Shown: positions 17,798 to 26,114 of the stretch, in pieces | Layout of the letters: every line of letters starts with the position of its first letter | How positions within the stretch are numbered: position 1 is the stretch's first letter | The notes under the pieces: model-generated | What the model was told of the DNA's origin: nothing | Database searches by the model: none | What the model saw: the letters and a program-made list of their open reading frames with translations, nothing else | Assembly (NCBI GenBank): GCA_018053995.1 | Contig: JAGPKJ010000015.1 | Span: 1-34,487, forward strand | DNA from: Lachnospiraceae bacterium | Lineage (GTDB): Bacteria > Bacillota > Clostridia > Lachnospirales > Lachnospiraceae | Reading direction: 5' to 3' | DNA: 34,487 nt | Position numbers and translations under genes: made by a program

Positions 17798-20416
17798 ATG
17801 GAAGACAATATCTTTGACAAAATCGAAGAAGTAGATCTGAAAAAGAAAATGGAAGATTCTTATATCGACTATGCGATGAGCGTTATCGCAGAAAGAGCCC
17901 TTCCCGATGTAAGGGATGGTCTTAAGCCGGTACAGAGAAGAGTTCTGTTTTCTATGATCGAACTTAATAACGGACCTGATAAGCCGCACAGAAAGAGTGC
18001 CCGTATCGTCGGTGATACAATGGGTAAATATCATCCACACGGAGACAGTTCTATCTATGGTTCTTTGGTCAACATGGCGCAGGAGTGGTCAACAAGATAT
18101 CCGCTCGTTGACGGACACGGCAACTTTGGTTCTGTCGATGGTGATGGTGCGGCTGCTATGCGATACACAGAAGCCAGACTTTCAAAGATATCGATGATGA
18201 TGTTACAGGACATCAACAAAGATACTGTTGATTTCGTACCAAATTTCGATGGAACAGAGAAAGAACCAAGTGTACTTCCGAGCAGATTTCCTAATCTTCT
18301 TGTAAATGGTACAACCGGTATCGCCGTTGGTATGGCTACAAATATACCGCCTCACAATCTTCGCGAAGTCGTAAAAGCGGTTGATAAGATGATAGATACA
18401 AGGATCACAGAAGGTCGTGAAGTAGAACTTGACGAGATCCTTCCATTTGTCAAGGCACCTGATTTTCCGACAGGAGGAATAATCCTCGGAACAAGGGGAG
18501 CTGAAGAAGCCTACAGAACCGGCCGCGGCAAGGTCAGAGTACGTGCGGTGACTAATATCGAAACGATGCCGAACGGCAAGAACCGTATAATAGTCACGGA
18601 ACTTCCTTATATGGTAAATAAGGCAAATCTTATACTTAAGATCGCCGATCTTGTAAAGGAAAAGAAGATAGACGGAATCACGGATCTTCGAGACGAGACT
18701 AACCGTGAAGGTATGAGAGTAGTAATCGAACTCAGGAAAGATGTGAGTGCGAGCATTATCTTAAATCAGCTCTATAAGCATACAGATCTGCAGACATCTT
18801 TCGGAATCATAATGCTGGCGCTTGTGAACAACGAACCTAAGGTACTCAGCCTTAAGGATATGCTCACATTTTACATAATGCATCAGGAAGAAGTAGTAAC
18901 AAGAAGGACACAGTATGATCTGAACAAGGCACTTGAAAGAGATCATATTCTGCAGGGACTGCTCATCGCTCTTGAAAATATAGATGAGGTTATCGACCTT
19001 ATCAAAAAGAGCAAAAATGCGCAGGAAGCAAAAGACAGACTGATAGAGAGATTCAAACTTTCAGATGCTCAGGCAACGGCAATCGTTGAGATGCGTCTTA
19101 AAGCTCTGACAGGTCTTGAAAGAGCAAAACTGGAAGAAGAACATGAAGAACTGGCAAAACAGATAGCAAAATACAGAGAGATCCTTGGAGATAAGAATAT
19201 GCTTCTCGGAGTCATCAGAACAGAGATCAACGATATAGCTGATAAATACGGTGACGATAGAAGAAGTAAGATCGGGTATGACGTAAATGATGTAGATACT
19301 GAAGATCTTATCCCGAACGAGAATACAGTCATCGCAATGTCAAGACTTGGATATGTCAAGAGAATGACAGTAGACAATTTTAAGTCTCAAAATCGCGGCG
19401 GCAAAGGGATAAAGGGAATGACTACGATCAACGATGATTATATCGAGGATCTTCTCATGACTACAACTCATAACTACATTATGTTCTTTACAAATACGGG
19501 ACGTGTGTACAGACTTAAAGCATATGAGGTTCCGGAGGCAGGACGTACAGCAAGAGGAACAGCCATAGTAAATCTGCTTCAGCTTGCTCCCGGTGAAAAG
19601 ATCTCAGCTATGATACCGATCAAGGAATATGACGAAAACAAGAATCTGTTTATGGTCACAAAGAAAGGTATCGTAAAGAAGACTCATATCACAGAATACA
19701 GTCATGTAAGAAAGACAGGACTTGCAGCGATCAATCTTAGAGATGACGATGAGCTTATCGAAGTTAAGTCTACTACAGCTGAGTCACAGATATTCATAGT
19801 CACAAAAGATGGAATGTGCATACATTTCAATGAAAGTGATGTTCGCGCTACAGGACGTACAGCTATGGGCGTTATCGGAATGACTCTGTCAGATGAGGAC
19901 GAAGTAGTCGGAATGCAGCTTAACACGCAGGGCGATTCACTTCTTATCGTATCAGAGAGAGGCTACGGAAAGAGAACATCTCTTGACAGATTCAAGCTTC
20001 AGCGCCGTGGCGGCAAGGGAATGAAGTGTTACAAGATCATCGAAAAGACCGGATATGTTATCGGTGTCAAGGCAGTAAATGATGATCATGAGATAATGAT
20101 GATAACAAATGAAGGTATCATTATCCAGCTCAGAATGGAAGACATACGACTTCTTGACCGTAACACATCAGGCGTAAAGCTGATCGATCTTCCGGACAAG
20201 GCGAGAGTCGCACAGATAGCAAAAGTACGTGAGAAAGTCAGCGACGGAGATCAGGAATTCGATAATCCGGATGATGCCATGACCGATATATCTGAGGATG
20301 AGGAGTTTGCAGATTCCGACGATGACAAAGAAGTGACGATGCCCAAGGAAGATTCTGATGAATCAGATGAAGCCGAAGACGAGGCAGACGATAAATCTGA
20401 CAACGATTCAGAATGA
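17798..20416 (+). CDS. gyrA: DNA gyrase subunit A with an acidic C-terminal tail
   Basis: An 872-residue GyrA. The winged-helix/tower part carries catalytic Tyr123 in MRYTEARLS. The C-terminal beta-pinwheel contains a variant repeat QNRGGKG and the canonical GyrA box QRRGGKG. The last 55-60 residues form a tail of mostly Asp, Glu and Ser. In the quinolone-determining segment the sequence is HPHGDSSIYGSLV: Ser84 is kept, but residue 88, equivalent to Asp87 in E. coli, is Gly. It lies 53 bp after gyrB with GAGAGGAAACC before the ATG and is probably cotranscribed. The stop region is tandemly duplicated downstream. Confidence 0.98.
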   Translation: MEDNIFDKIEEVDLKKKMEDSYIDYAMSVIAERALPDVRDGLKPVQRRVLFSMIELNNGPDKPHRKSARIVGDTMGKYHPHGDSSIYGSLVNMAQEWSTRYPLVDGHGNFGSVDGDGAAAMRYTEARLSKISMMMLQDINKDTVDFVPNFDGTEKEPSVLPSRFPNLLVNGTTGIAVGMATNIPPHNLREVVKAVDKMIDTRITEGREVELDEILPFVKAPDFPTGGIILGTRGAEEAYRTGRGKVRVRAVTNIETMPNGKNRIIVTELPYMVNKANLILKIADLVKEKKIDGITDLRDETNREGMRVVIELRKDVSASIILNQLYKHTDLQTSFGIIMLALVNNEPKVLSLKDMLTFYIMHQEEVVTRRTQYDLNKALERDHILQGLLIALENIDEVIDLIKKSKNAQEAKDRLIERFKLSDAQATAIVEMRLKALTGLERAKLEEEHEELAKQIAKYREILGDKNMLLGVIRTEINDIADKYGDDRRSKIGYDVNDVDTEDLIPNENTVIAMSRLGYVKRMTVDNFKSQNRGGKGIKGMTTINDDYIEDLLMTTTHNYIMFFTNTGRVYRLKAYEVPEAGRTARGTAIVNLLQLAPGEKISAMIPIKEYDENKNLFMVTKKGIVKKTHITEYSHVRKTGLAAINLRDDDELIEVKSTTAESQIFIVTKDGMCIHFNESDVRATGRTAMGVIGMTLSDEDEVVGMQLNTQGDSLLIVSERGYGKRTSLDRFKLQRRGGKGMKCYKIIEKTGYVIGVKAVNDDHEIMMITNEGIIIQLRMEDIRLLDRNTSGVKLIDLPDKARVAQIAKVREKVSDGDQEFDNPDDAMTDISEDEEFADSDDDKEVTMPKEDSDESDEAEDEADDKSDNDSE

Positions 20417-20482
20417 TGAACCTGATGACGATTCAGAATGAAGAATCTGACAACGATTCAGAATGATGAACCTGATGATGAA
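20394..20482 (+). repeat. 50-bp tandem duplication over the gyrA stop
   Basis: A 50-bp unit beginning AATCTGACAACGATTC at 20394 recurs from 20444 to about 20482. Each unit contains shorter internal copies of ACGATTCAGAATGA, giving three occurrences of the gyrA terminal sequence including its TGA. Only the first occurrence is translated as the gyrA end. The period is not a multiple of three. Confidence 0.9.
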
Positions 20483-20545
20483 TTAAGATGTTGGTTGAAA
20501 GATGGCGTAAAATAAGACAAGGCTGATATAACGGAGATAACGATC

Positions 20546-21421
20546 ATGAAGTGCAGGAACTGTGGAGCAGAGCTGCGGGAAACAGATACATTCTGTCCGA
20601 AATGCGGCGAGAAAGTCAATTCAATAGAAACATGTCCATTCTGCGGAGCTGAGCTTAGCGAAGGAACTGTGTTCTGCCCGAAATGCGGAAAGAAAGTCAG
20701 TGAAGCACCGGAAGATGATGATATCCCGGTATCAAAACTTGTTGAGACAAAAGATATGCCGTTTGATGATATTGAGAAGAATATCATATTTGAAACGAAA
20801 CAGCAGGTAAAATCAAGAGATTTCAAGACCGGAAACGGCGGTAGACAGGAAAGAGCTGCTGGTACAGATACCGGGATGGACGATTTAAATAGCGATCAGG
20901 ACAATATCGGTTACAGGAGAAAACCTGAAAAATTTCAAGATGATGAACCAGAAGACAGGTCAGATGACAGATACGATAACAGGTATGAAGACAGGTATAA
21001 CGACAGGTCAGACGCCGGATATGATGAAGATGATGAGAGCGATAGCGGTCCTGACAGGATGCGTCTTCCGATAATAATCGTCGCGATATTAATCATTGCG
21101 GTCGTGGCTATCTTATTTGTTAAAATGAATGGTATGAACGGCGGAGAGTCAGGCAGCGCCGAGGCTGGAACGGCATCGCAGGCTGTAACGGAAAGTAATG
21201 GAAGCAGCGCAAAAGCAGTCGGTGAGATAGAGATAATCTCGGACGTAAATATAAGAGATGCTGCTTCAAAAGACGGAAGTAACGTCATCGGCAAGGCGAA
21301 GACTGGCGAAAAGTATGAATATTATGGCTACGGTGACGACAGCAAGAACTGGGTGACGATAAAGATGAGTGACGGCACCACAGGGTATATCTACAAGGAT
21401 TACGTTAAGATCGTAAAATGA
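20546..21421 (+). CDS. Double zinc-ribbon membrane protein with C-terminal SH3b domain
   Basis: A 291-residue protein of unknown function. Two zinc ribbons open it: cysteines 3, 6, 17, 20 and 30, 33, 44, 47 form two CxxC...CPKCG pairs. A low-complexity linker follows, with an Asp/Arg/Tyr-rich stretch (about 133-165) built from DRYDNRYEDRY-like units. One membrane segment is at about residues 174-193, and residues 230-291 form a bacterial SH3 domain (VNIRDAASKDGSNVIGKA ... GYIYKDYVKI). The topology is probably zinc ribbons inside and SH3b outside, where it could contact cell wall; this is inference. GGAGATAACGATC precedes the ATG. The TGA stop belongs to the terminal repeat of the element that begins at 21418. 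Confidence 0.85.
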   Translation: MKCRNCGAELRETDTFCPKCGEKVNSIETCPFCGAELSEGTVFCPKCGKKVSEAPEDDDIPVSKLVETKDMPFDDIEKNIIFETKQQVKSRDFKTGNGGRQERAAGTDTGMDDLNSDQDNIGYRRKPEKFQDDEPEDRSDDRYDNRYEDRYNDRSDAGYDEDDESDSGPDRMRLPIIIVAILIIAVVAILFVKMNGMNGGESGSAEAGTASQAVTESNGSSAKAVGEIEIISDVNIRDAASKDGSNVIGKAKTGEKYEYYGYGDDSKNWVTIKMSDGTTGYIYKDYVKIVK

Positions 21422-21610
21422 TGCCACGAATTGCTTCGCTTCCTTCGGAAGCTTGCGCAATTCTGTAAACACTCGGAATCCGCTGATTTGCTACGCAAAT
21501 CGCTACTTCCTCGTGTTTAGGCGTGTCATAAGGTCGTTCTGCGATGCGGCTGCAAGTCGCATTGTTCATTGCAAGCAAGAACGCAGAATGACTTTTGACA
21601 CTTGCATCAT
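21418..21610 (+). repeat. Structured intergenic repeat element, copy 1
   Basis: A 193-bp element with short terminal inverted repeats ATGATGC and GCATCAT. It has three successive hairpins: one closed by GAATTGC and GCAATTC, one closed by TAAACAC and GTGTTTA with an inner GATTTGC/GCAAATC stem, and one with GTCGTTCTGCG against CGCAGAATGAC, itself enclosed by GTGTCA/TGACAC. It is near-identical to the copy at 28138-28315 for the first 125 bases; the loop of the third hairpin differs. The left end supplies the stop of the preceding gene. No ORF of its own is credible; it is non-autonomous. Confidence 0.85.
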
Positions 21611-21621
21611 GATGTTATAAT
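21595..21621 (+). promoter_or_regulatory. Promoter-like sequence at the right end of copy 1
   Basis: TTGACA at 21595-21600 and TATAAT at 21616-21621 match both bacterial promoter hexamers perfectly, but the spacer is only 15 bp, shorter than the ideal 17. A terminator hairpin begins 14 bp downstream, so any transcript would be very short unless it reads through to the antiporter gene. Confidence 0.4.
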
Positions 21622-21634
21622 GCTTGATAGACGC

Positions 21635-21665
21635 AAAGGGGCGGGTCAGTTTTGCCCCTTTTATA
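21635..21665 (+). terminator. Intrinsic terminator before the antiporter gene
   Basis: AAAGGGGC pairs with GCCCCTTT around an eleven-base loop and ends in TTTT. It probably ends transcription coming from the gyrA/zinc-ribbon side. The following 110 bp up to the antiporter gene are purine-rich short repeats of the AGACAGATAAAGAAAC type with no clear promoter. Confidence 0.75.
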
Positions 21666-21776
21666 ATGCCGATATGGATGAGAGACAGGCAGACAGAATA
21701 GAAATAAAGAAACTGATGTGAGAGACAGATAAAGAAACAGATATAAGAAGCAGGTATAGAGAAAGAGGGAAAGAAA

Positions 21777-22997
21777 ATGAATACCACAATTTTCAGAGAT
21801 CTTGCAATAATCATCGTTGCAGCTAAAGGGATGGGGATAATCGCAAGAAAATGTAAAGCTCCGCAGGTAGTAGGCGAGATACTGGCGGGTCTCCTTATAG
21901 GACCGTCGCTCCTTGGCTGGGTTCAGTTGTCGGATTTCCTTTCCGAAGCTGCTGAGATCGGTGTTGTAATGATAATGTTTTCAGCCGGTCTTGGAACGGA
22001 TATCAAGGAACTGAAGAAATGCGGGCTTGCGTCGACAATGATCGCGACAATAGGTGTTGTCGTGCCGCTTATCGGAGGAACGCTTCTCTATTTTGCATTT
22101 TATGGAGTGGGAGCAGTCGGATCTGAAGAATTCTATAAAGCCCTTTTCATGGGAACTATCATGACGGCAACGTCCGTCAGCATTACGGTAGAATCTCTTA
22201 AGGAAATGGGAAAATTAAAGGGACGGGTCGGAACGACTATAATGGGCGCTGCGATAATAGATGATGTTATCGGAATCGTGGTTCTTACAGTAGTCATAGG
22301 TTTCCGCGATCCAAGTGTTGATCCTCTCAGAGTAGTTATAAATGTTGTATTATTCTTTATATTTGCACTTGTAGTAGGATTCTTTACAGGAAAAGGATTC
22401 AAGATGATCGACAAGAGGCATCCTCATACGAGAAGGATACCGATCTTAGGACTTGCGTTCTGTCTCTTGATGGCATATATAGCAGAAACTTTCTTTGGTA
22501 TAGCAGATATCACAGGTGCTTATGTTGCAGGAATAATCCTGTGTTCAATGCATGATTCTGAATACATAGCTCGAAAGATGGATATCAATTCTTATATGAT
22601 CTTCGGACCTGTATTTTTTGCAAGTATCGGTCTAAAGACTAATATCGAAGGAATGACGATGAAGATATTTATCTTCTCGCTCTGCTTTGTTGCAGTTGCA
22701 ATGATATGCAAAGTCATAGGCTGCGGTCTTATGGCGCATCCGTGGTTCAACAAGCGTGATTCGTTAAAGATAGGACTTGGAATGATGACAAGAGGAGAGG
22801 TCGCCCTTATCGTTTCACAGAAAGGACTGCAGTGTGGTCTTTTGAGTTCAGTATATTTCACCTCGGTCATCCTTCTGATAATCTTTTCATCGATTCTTAC
22901 GCCCGTTTTCCTGAAGATGGCATACGAGCATGATCCAAAAGATCAGGGGGAAATACCGGCAGCTTTGCCCGCAGGAGGCGCAGAAAAGAATTCGTGA
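21777..22997 (+). CDS. Cation/proton antiporter, CPA2 (NapA/KefB) family
   Basis: A 406-residue integral membrane protein with about 12 hydrophobic segments. It opens with the family pattern KCKAPQVVGEILAGLLIGPSLLGW and contains FSAGLGTD, ATSVSITVESLKEMG and GAAIIDDVIGIVVL. The paired aspartates in IIDDVIG are those of electrogenic Na+/H+ antiporters of the NapA/NhaA fold, which argues for Na+/H+ rather than K+/H+ exchange; substrate assignment is inference. There is no C-terminal TrkA-N domain, so it is not a full KefB/C. GAGGGAAAGAAA precedes the ATG. It stands alone between two terminators. Confidence 0.9.
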   Translation: MNTTIFRDLAIIIVAAKGMGIIARKCKAPQVVGEILAGLLIGPSLLGWVQLSDFLSEAAEIGVVMIMFSAGLGTDIKELKKCGLASTMIATIGVVVPLIGGTLLYFAFYGVGAVGSEEFYKALFMGTIMTATSVSITVESLKEMGKLKGRVGTTIMGAAIIDDVIGIVVLTVVIGFRDPSVDPLRVVINVVLFFIFALVVGFFTGKGFKMIDKRHPHTRRIPILGLAFCLLMAYIAETFFGIADITGAYVAGIILCSMHDSEYIARKMDINSYMIFGPVFFASIGLKTNIEGMTMKIFIFSLCFVAVAMICKVIGCGLMAHPWFNKRDSLKIGLGMMTRGEVALIVSQKGLQCGLLSSVYFTSVILLIIFSSILTPVFLKMAYEHDPKDQGEIPAALPAGGAEKNS

Positions 22998-23147
22998 CAT
23001 AAAATCTTTATAATTTTAAGAATTCTTTTATGAAACGGACATTATTCTGTCACAAAATACTGGTATAGTTTAATCATCGAAAGGAACAAGAACTACTAAA
23101 CAAGCCAACAACTCACTTTCACATAGATTAAGCTTTCCCTCTGAAGC

Positions 23148-23180
23148 AGCCTCGTGCAAACGCACGAGGCTAGTTTCGTT
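23148..23180 (+). terminator. Strong hairpin downstream of the antiporter gene
   Basis: A perfect 10-bp stem AGCCTCGTGC/GCACGAGGCT with a four-base AAAC loop at 23148-23171, followed by the T-rich AGTTTCGTTTC. It is 150 bp beyond the antiporter stop. It is either a late terminator of that gene or the end of a separate small transcript starting near 23075. Confidence 0.7.
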
Positions 23181-23391
23181 TCTGAGATAAAAACACATAA
23201 GACTTCAGCATCTGATAATCAATGCATTTAATAAAAACAAATTAATCCATGTTCATCATGGATTGTTATATTAATCTTTATGCCAGGATACAGACTGTGA
23301 TATATTTAGTAATATGATGTGGGTACCAAAAACAGCAATTACATAGTATCAGTAAGCATTGGAAACATTGGGGTTTCAGATTGGAGAAGGT
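23181..23391 (+). other. Spacer before the DUF362 gene, with repeat-family motif
   Basis: About 210 bp with no ORF. Near its end, 23307-23345, it holds TAATATGATGTGGG followed by TACCAAAAACAGCAATTACA, a degenerate relative of the TAATATGATGCAGGTGTCAAAAGCAGC family seen at 27616 and 28485. A promoter for the DUF362 gene is expected here but no hexamer pair is convincing. Confidence 0.5.
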
Positions 23392-24501
23392 ATGGAGAAA
23401 TCAAAAGTCTATTACACGGATATGAGCACGTCGCTTAATGAGAATCTGCCGGAAAAGCTGGAGAGACTTATGAAGAAGGCGGGTATAGGAGATATTGATT
23501 TTAAAGATAAGTTTGTGGCGATCAAGATGCATTTTGGTGAGCCGGGAAATCTTGCATTTCTCAGACCAAATTATGCGGCAGTAGTAGTAAAGGTGGTAAA
23601 GGAACTTGGCGGAAAACCGTTTCTTACAGACTGCAATACGCTCTATGTCGGCGGAAGAAAGAATGCGCTCGATCATCTTGATACAGCCTTCACAAATGGA
23701 TTTTCACCATTTTCAGTAGACGGAGCGCATGTGATAATCGGTGACGGGCTTAAAGGTACAGATGATATAGAAGTTCCGGTGAATGGCGGTGAATACGTTA
23801 AGAGTGCCAAGATAGGGCGTGCGATAATGGACGCAGACGTTTTCATTTCCCTGACGCACTTTAAAGGACATGAAGCTGCAGGATTCGGCGGGACACTTAA
23901 GAACATCGGAATGGGCTGCGGTTCAAGAGCAGGCAAGATGGAGCAGCACTGCGACGGCAAGACGGCTGTAGATCAGAGCAAATGCGTGGGCTGTGGAAAC
24001 TGTGTCAAGATATGCGCGCACGACGCGCCTCATATCGTAGATCATAAATCCAAGATCGATCCTGAAAAATGTGTGGGTTGCGGAAGATGTATCGGAGTAT
24101 GTCCGAAAGATGCGATTGAGCCTGTATCATGGAATTCAAATGAGATACTGAACTGTAAGATCGCGGAATATTCAAAGGCTGTCGTTTATGGACGTCCGAA
24201 TTTCCACGTGAGTCTTGTTATAGATGTTTCTCCGAATTGTGACTGTCATTCGGAAAATGATATTCCGATAGTACCGAATGTCGGGATGTTTGCTTCATTT
24301 GATCCGGTCGCGCTTGACGAGGCATGTGCAGATGCGGTAAATAAACAGCCGGTCATAGCGGGCAGCCAGCTCGACAGGATGCCGCACACTCACGGAGATC
24401 ATTTTATCGATAGCGCTCCAGACACTGACTGGCACACGATGATCAGCCATGCGGTTAAGATCGGGCTTGGTACGGATCAGTATGAACTGATAAAGATCTG
24501 A
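23392..24501 (+). CDS. DUF362 domain 2[4Fe-4S] protein
   Basis: A 369-residue protein. The N-terminal DUF362 fold contains KMHFGEPGN, DCNTLYVGGRKNALDH and the conserved THFKGHEAAGFGGTLKNIG segment. Two ferredoxin-type motifs follow, CVGCGNCVKIC (from about residue 198) and CVGCGRCIGVCP (from about 227), each with the four cysteines for a [4Fe-4S] cluster. The C-terminal part returns to DUF362 (MFASFDPVALDEACADA). Such proteins are common in anaerobes; their reaction is unknown, but an electron-transfer or reductive role is likely. The ATG at 23392 is chosen because GGAGAAGG lies just upstream; a TTG at 23359 extends the frame but lacks such support. It is convergent with murG, leaving a two-base gap. 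Confidence 0.9.
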   Translation: MEKSKVYYTDMSTSLNENLPEKLERLMKKAGIGDIDFKDKFVAIKMHFGEPGNLAFLRPNYAAVVVKVVKELGGKPFLTDCNTLYVGGRKNALDHLDTAFTNGFSPFSVDGAHVIIGDGLKGTDDIEVPVNGGEYVKSAKIGRAIMDADVFISLTHFKGHEAAGFGGTLKNIGMGCGSRAGKMEQHCDGKTAVDQSKCVGCGNCVKICAHDAPHIVDHKSKIDPEKCVGCGRCIGVCPKDAIEPVSWNSNEILNCKIAEYSKAVVYGRPNFHVSLVIDVSPNCDCHSENDIPIVPNVGMFASFDPVALDEACADAVNKQPVIAGSQLDRMPHTHGDHFIDSAPDTDWHTMISHAVKIGLGTDQYELIKI

Positions 24502-24503
24502 GA

Positions 24504-25577
24504 TCAGCTGCGCTTTGCTGCTTCATTTATAAGGTTGATAATTGTACCGATAGCGTCACGCTGCTTGCATTTATGCATGTTATCAATATAAGTCTGGCGC
24601 TTTTCGTACAATTCATCGGCCTTTTCATTTAGTACCTCGGAGTCCAGATCTTCCTCTTCTATGACGATGCTAAAGCCTTGTTTTTCAAATGACTTGGCAT
24701 TGAGGATCTGATCACCGCGGCTGCTCTTTGCGGGAAGCGGGATAAGGATATTAGGTTTCTTAAGACTGAGCAGTTCGCAGATCGCGTTTGCGCCGGCTCT
24801 TGAGATAACGATGTCGCATGCGGCATAGAGGTCTTTAAGCTCTTCTTTGACGTATTCAAACTGTTTATATCCCGGTTTTGTAAGGAGCAGATTATCCATC
24901 TTTCCTGCACCGCAGAGATGAATGATATCATATTTTTTGATAAGTTCAGGCATAGCTTCACGAACGCATTCATTGACTGCCTGTGCGCCAAGACTTCCGC
25001 CGATAACGAGGATCACGGGCTTACTGCCATCAAAGCCGCAGAGATCAAGTCCTTTTTGTTTATCGCCTGTACTTAGTTCGCGTCTGATAGGAGAACCGGT
25101 AAGAACAGCTTTTTCGGCTGGCAGAGAATTCAGAGTCTCTGGAAAATTACAGCATATCTTCCGGGCATACTTGATACATAGTCTGTTTGCGAGTCCCGGG
25201 GTCATATCAGATTCATGGATAATGCAGGGAATCCTTCGAAGTGAAGCTGCACGGACTACAGGGACGCTTACATAACCGCCCTTTGAGAATATGACATCCG
25301 GTTTGATCTTTCCGAGAATCCGTATGGATTGGAAGAATCCATTGAGTACACGAAACGGATCTGAAAAATTCTTTGGATCAAAATATCTTCTGAACTTTCC
25401 GCTTGATATTCCATAGTATTTTACATTATAATCGGCCATCAGCTTTCGCTCAATACCGGAGTATGACCCGATATAATATATCTCGTATCCTTCCTCAAGC
25501 AGTGAAGGGATAAGTGCAATATTTGGCGTTACATGTCCGGCAGTTCCGCCACCGGTCATAACTATTTTCTTACTCAT
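24504..25577 (-). CDS. murG: MurG, lipid II synthesis glycosyltransferase
   Basis: A 357-residue GT28 family enzyme. The N-terminal MTGGGTAGHVTPNIALIPSL loop, SKGGYVSVPVVRAA, the central VIGGSLGAQAVNE and the C-terminal SRAGANAICELL with PLPAKSSRGDQILNA are all diagnostic. It transfers GlcNAc from UDP-GlcNAc to lipid I on the inner face of the membrane. It is separate from any mur/fts cluster here, as in many Clostridia. The ATG at 25577 gives the usual MSKKIVMTGGG start; a GTG at 25592 is possible but has its purine-rich sequence directly abutting the codon. It lies downstream of the TSCPD gene on the same strand. Confidence 0.95.
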   Translation of the reverse strand: MSKKIVMTGGGTAGHVTPNIALIPSLLEEGYEIYYIGSYSGIERKLMADYNVKYYGISSGKFRRYFDPKNFSDPFRVLNGFFQSIRILGKIKPDVIFSKGGYVSVPVVRAASLRRIPCIIHESDMTPGLANRLCIKYARKICCNFPETLNSLPAEKAVLTGSPIRRELSTGDKQKGLDLCGFDGSKPVILVIGGSLGAQAVNECVREAMPELIKKYDIIHLCGAGKMDNLLLTKPGYKQFEYVKEELKDLYAACDIVISRAGANAICELLSLKKPNILIPLPAKSSRGDQILNAKSFEKQGFSIVIEEEDLDSEVLNEKADELYEKRQTYIDNMHKCKQRDAIGTIINLINEAAKRS

Positions 25578-25610
25578 CTTGATGTCAGACACCTTTCCAA
25601 AATAATATGT

Positions 25611-25853
25611 TTATCTGCCAAGAGCCTGTTCAAGAGCGATCGCAAGCTGATCGGGGCACGAGGTGTTTTTCATGCCGCATTTTGTTCCCTTTAGTGTTGC
25701 GATGACATCTTCTGCTTTCATTCCGGTCACAAGTTTGCAGATGCCTTTTGTATTACCGTTGCATCCGCCGGTAAATGCGACACTTTTGATTATGCCGTCT
25801 TCAACTTCAAGATCTATTGCTGAAGAACATGTTCCGTGTGTTATGTAATGCAT
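25611..25853 (-). CDS. TSCPD domain protein (TIGR03905 type)
   Basis: An 80-residue protein with the TSCPD fold: GTCSSAIDLEVEDGIIKSV, FTGGCNGNTKGICKLVTGM and the name-giving TSCPDQLAIALEQAL. The TSCPD domain is otherwise found at the end of some ribonucleotide reductases; free-standing copies are frequent in Clostridia and have no known function. Conserved cysteines at about residues 8, 31, 39, 59 and 65 suggest metal binding. AAAGGGAAAATAAT precedes the ATG. It is upstream of murG by 33 bp, probably cotranscribed. Confidence 0.88.
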   Translation of the reverse strand: MHYITHGTCSSAIDLEVEDGIIKSVAFTGGCNGNTKGICKLVTGMKAEDVIATLKGTKCGMKNTSCPDQLAIALEQALGR

Positions 25854-26114
25854 ATTATTTTCCCTTTCATAGGTCAGAATAAGACCGCGAGGTCGCGAAT
25901 CGTTACACTTCTCATATCTTTAATTTATCTAAAAGAATAAACGCATATAGCTGAAGTATATCACAAAACAGATGCTAATTCTATGACGCGTCTTGCAAAT
26001 AAGAGTCTGTTTTGATAAACTAATATGCGGTATTTGGAAACGATACCAATATAGCATAGTAGTACTGCGGCATGGCGCCGCATTAGGGTGTAATACAATA
26101 CAAGGAGGACACAG
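25854..26114. other. Divergent spacer between the TSCPD gene and pgi
   Basis: 261 bp without a gene. It includes a small palindrome GACCGCGAGGTC near 25890 and a hairpin TGCGGC/GCCGCA at about 26069-26085 in the likely pgi leader. Promoters for both divergent genes must lie here, but no hexamer pair stood out. Confidence 0.5.
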
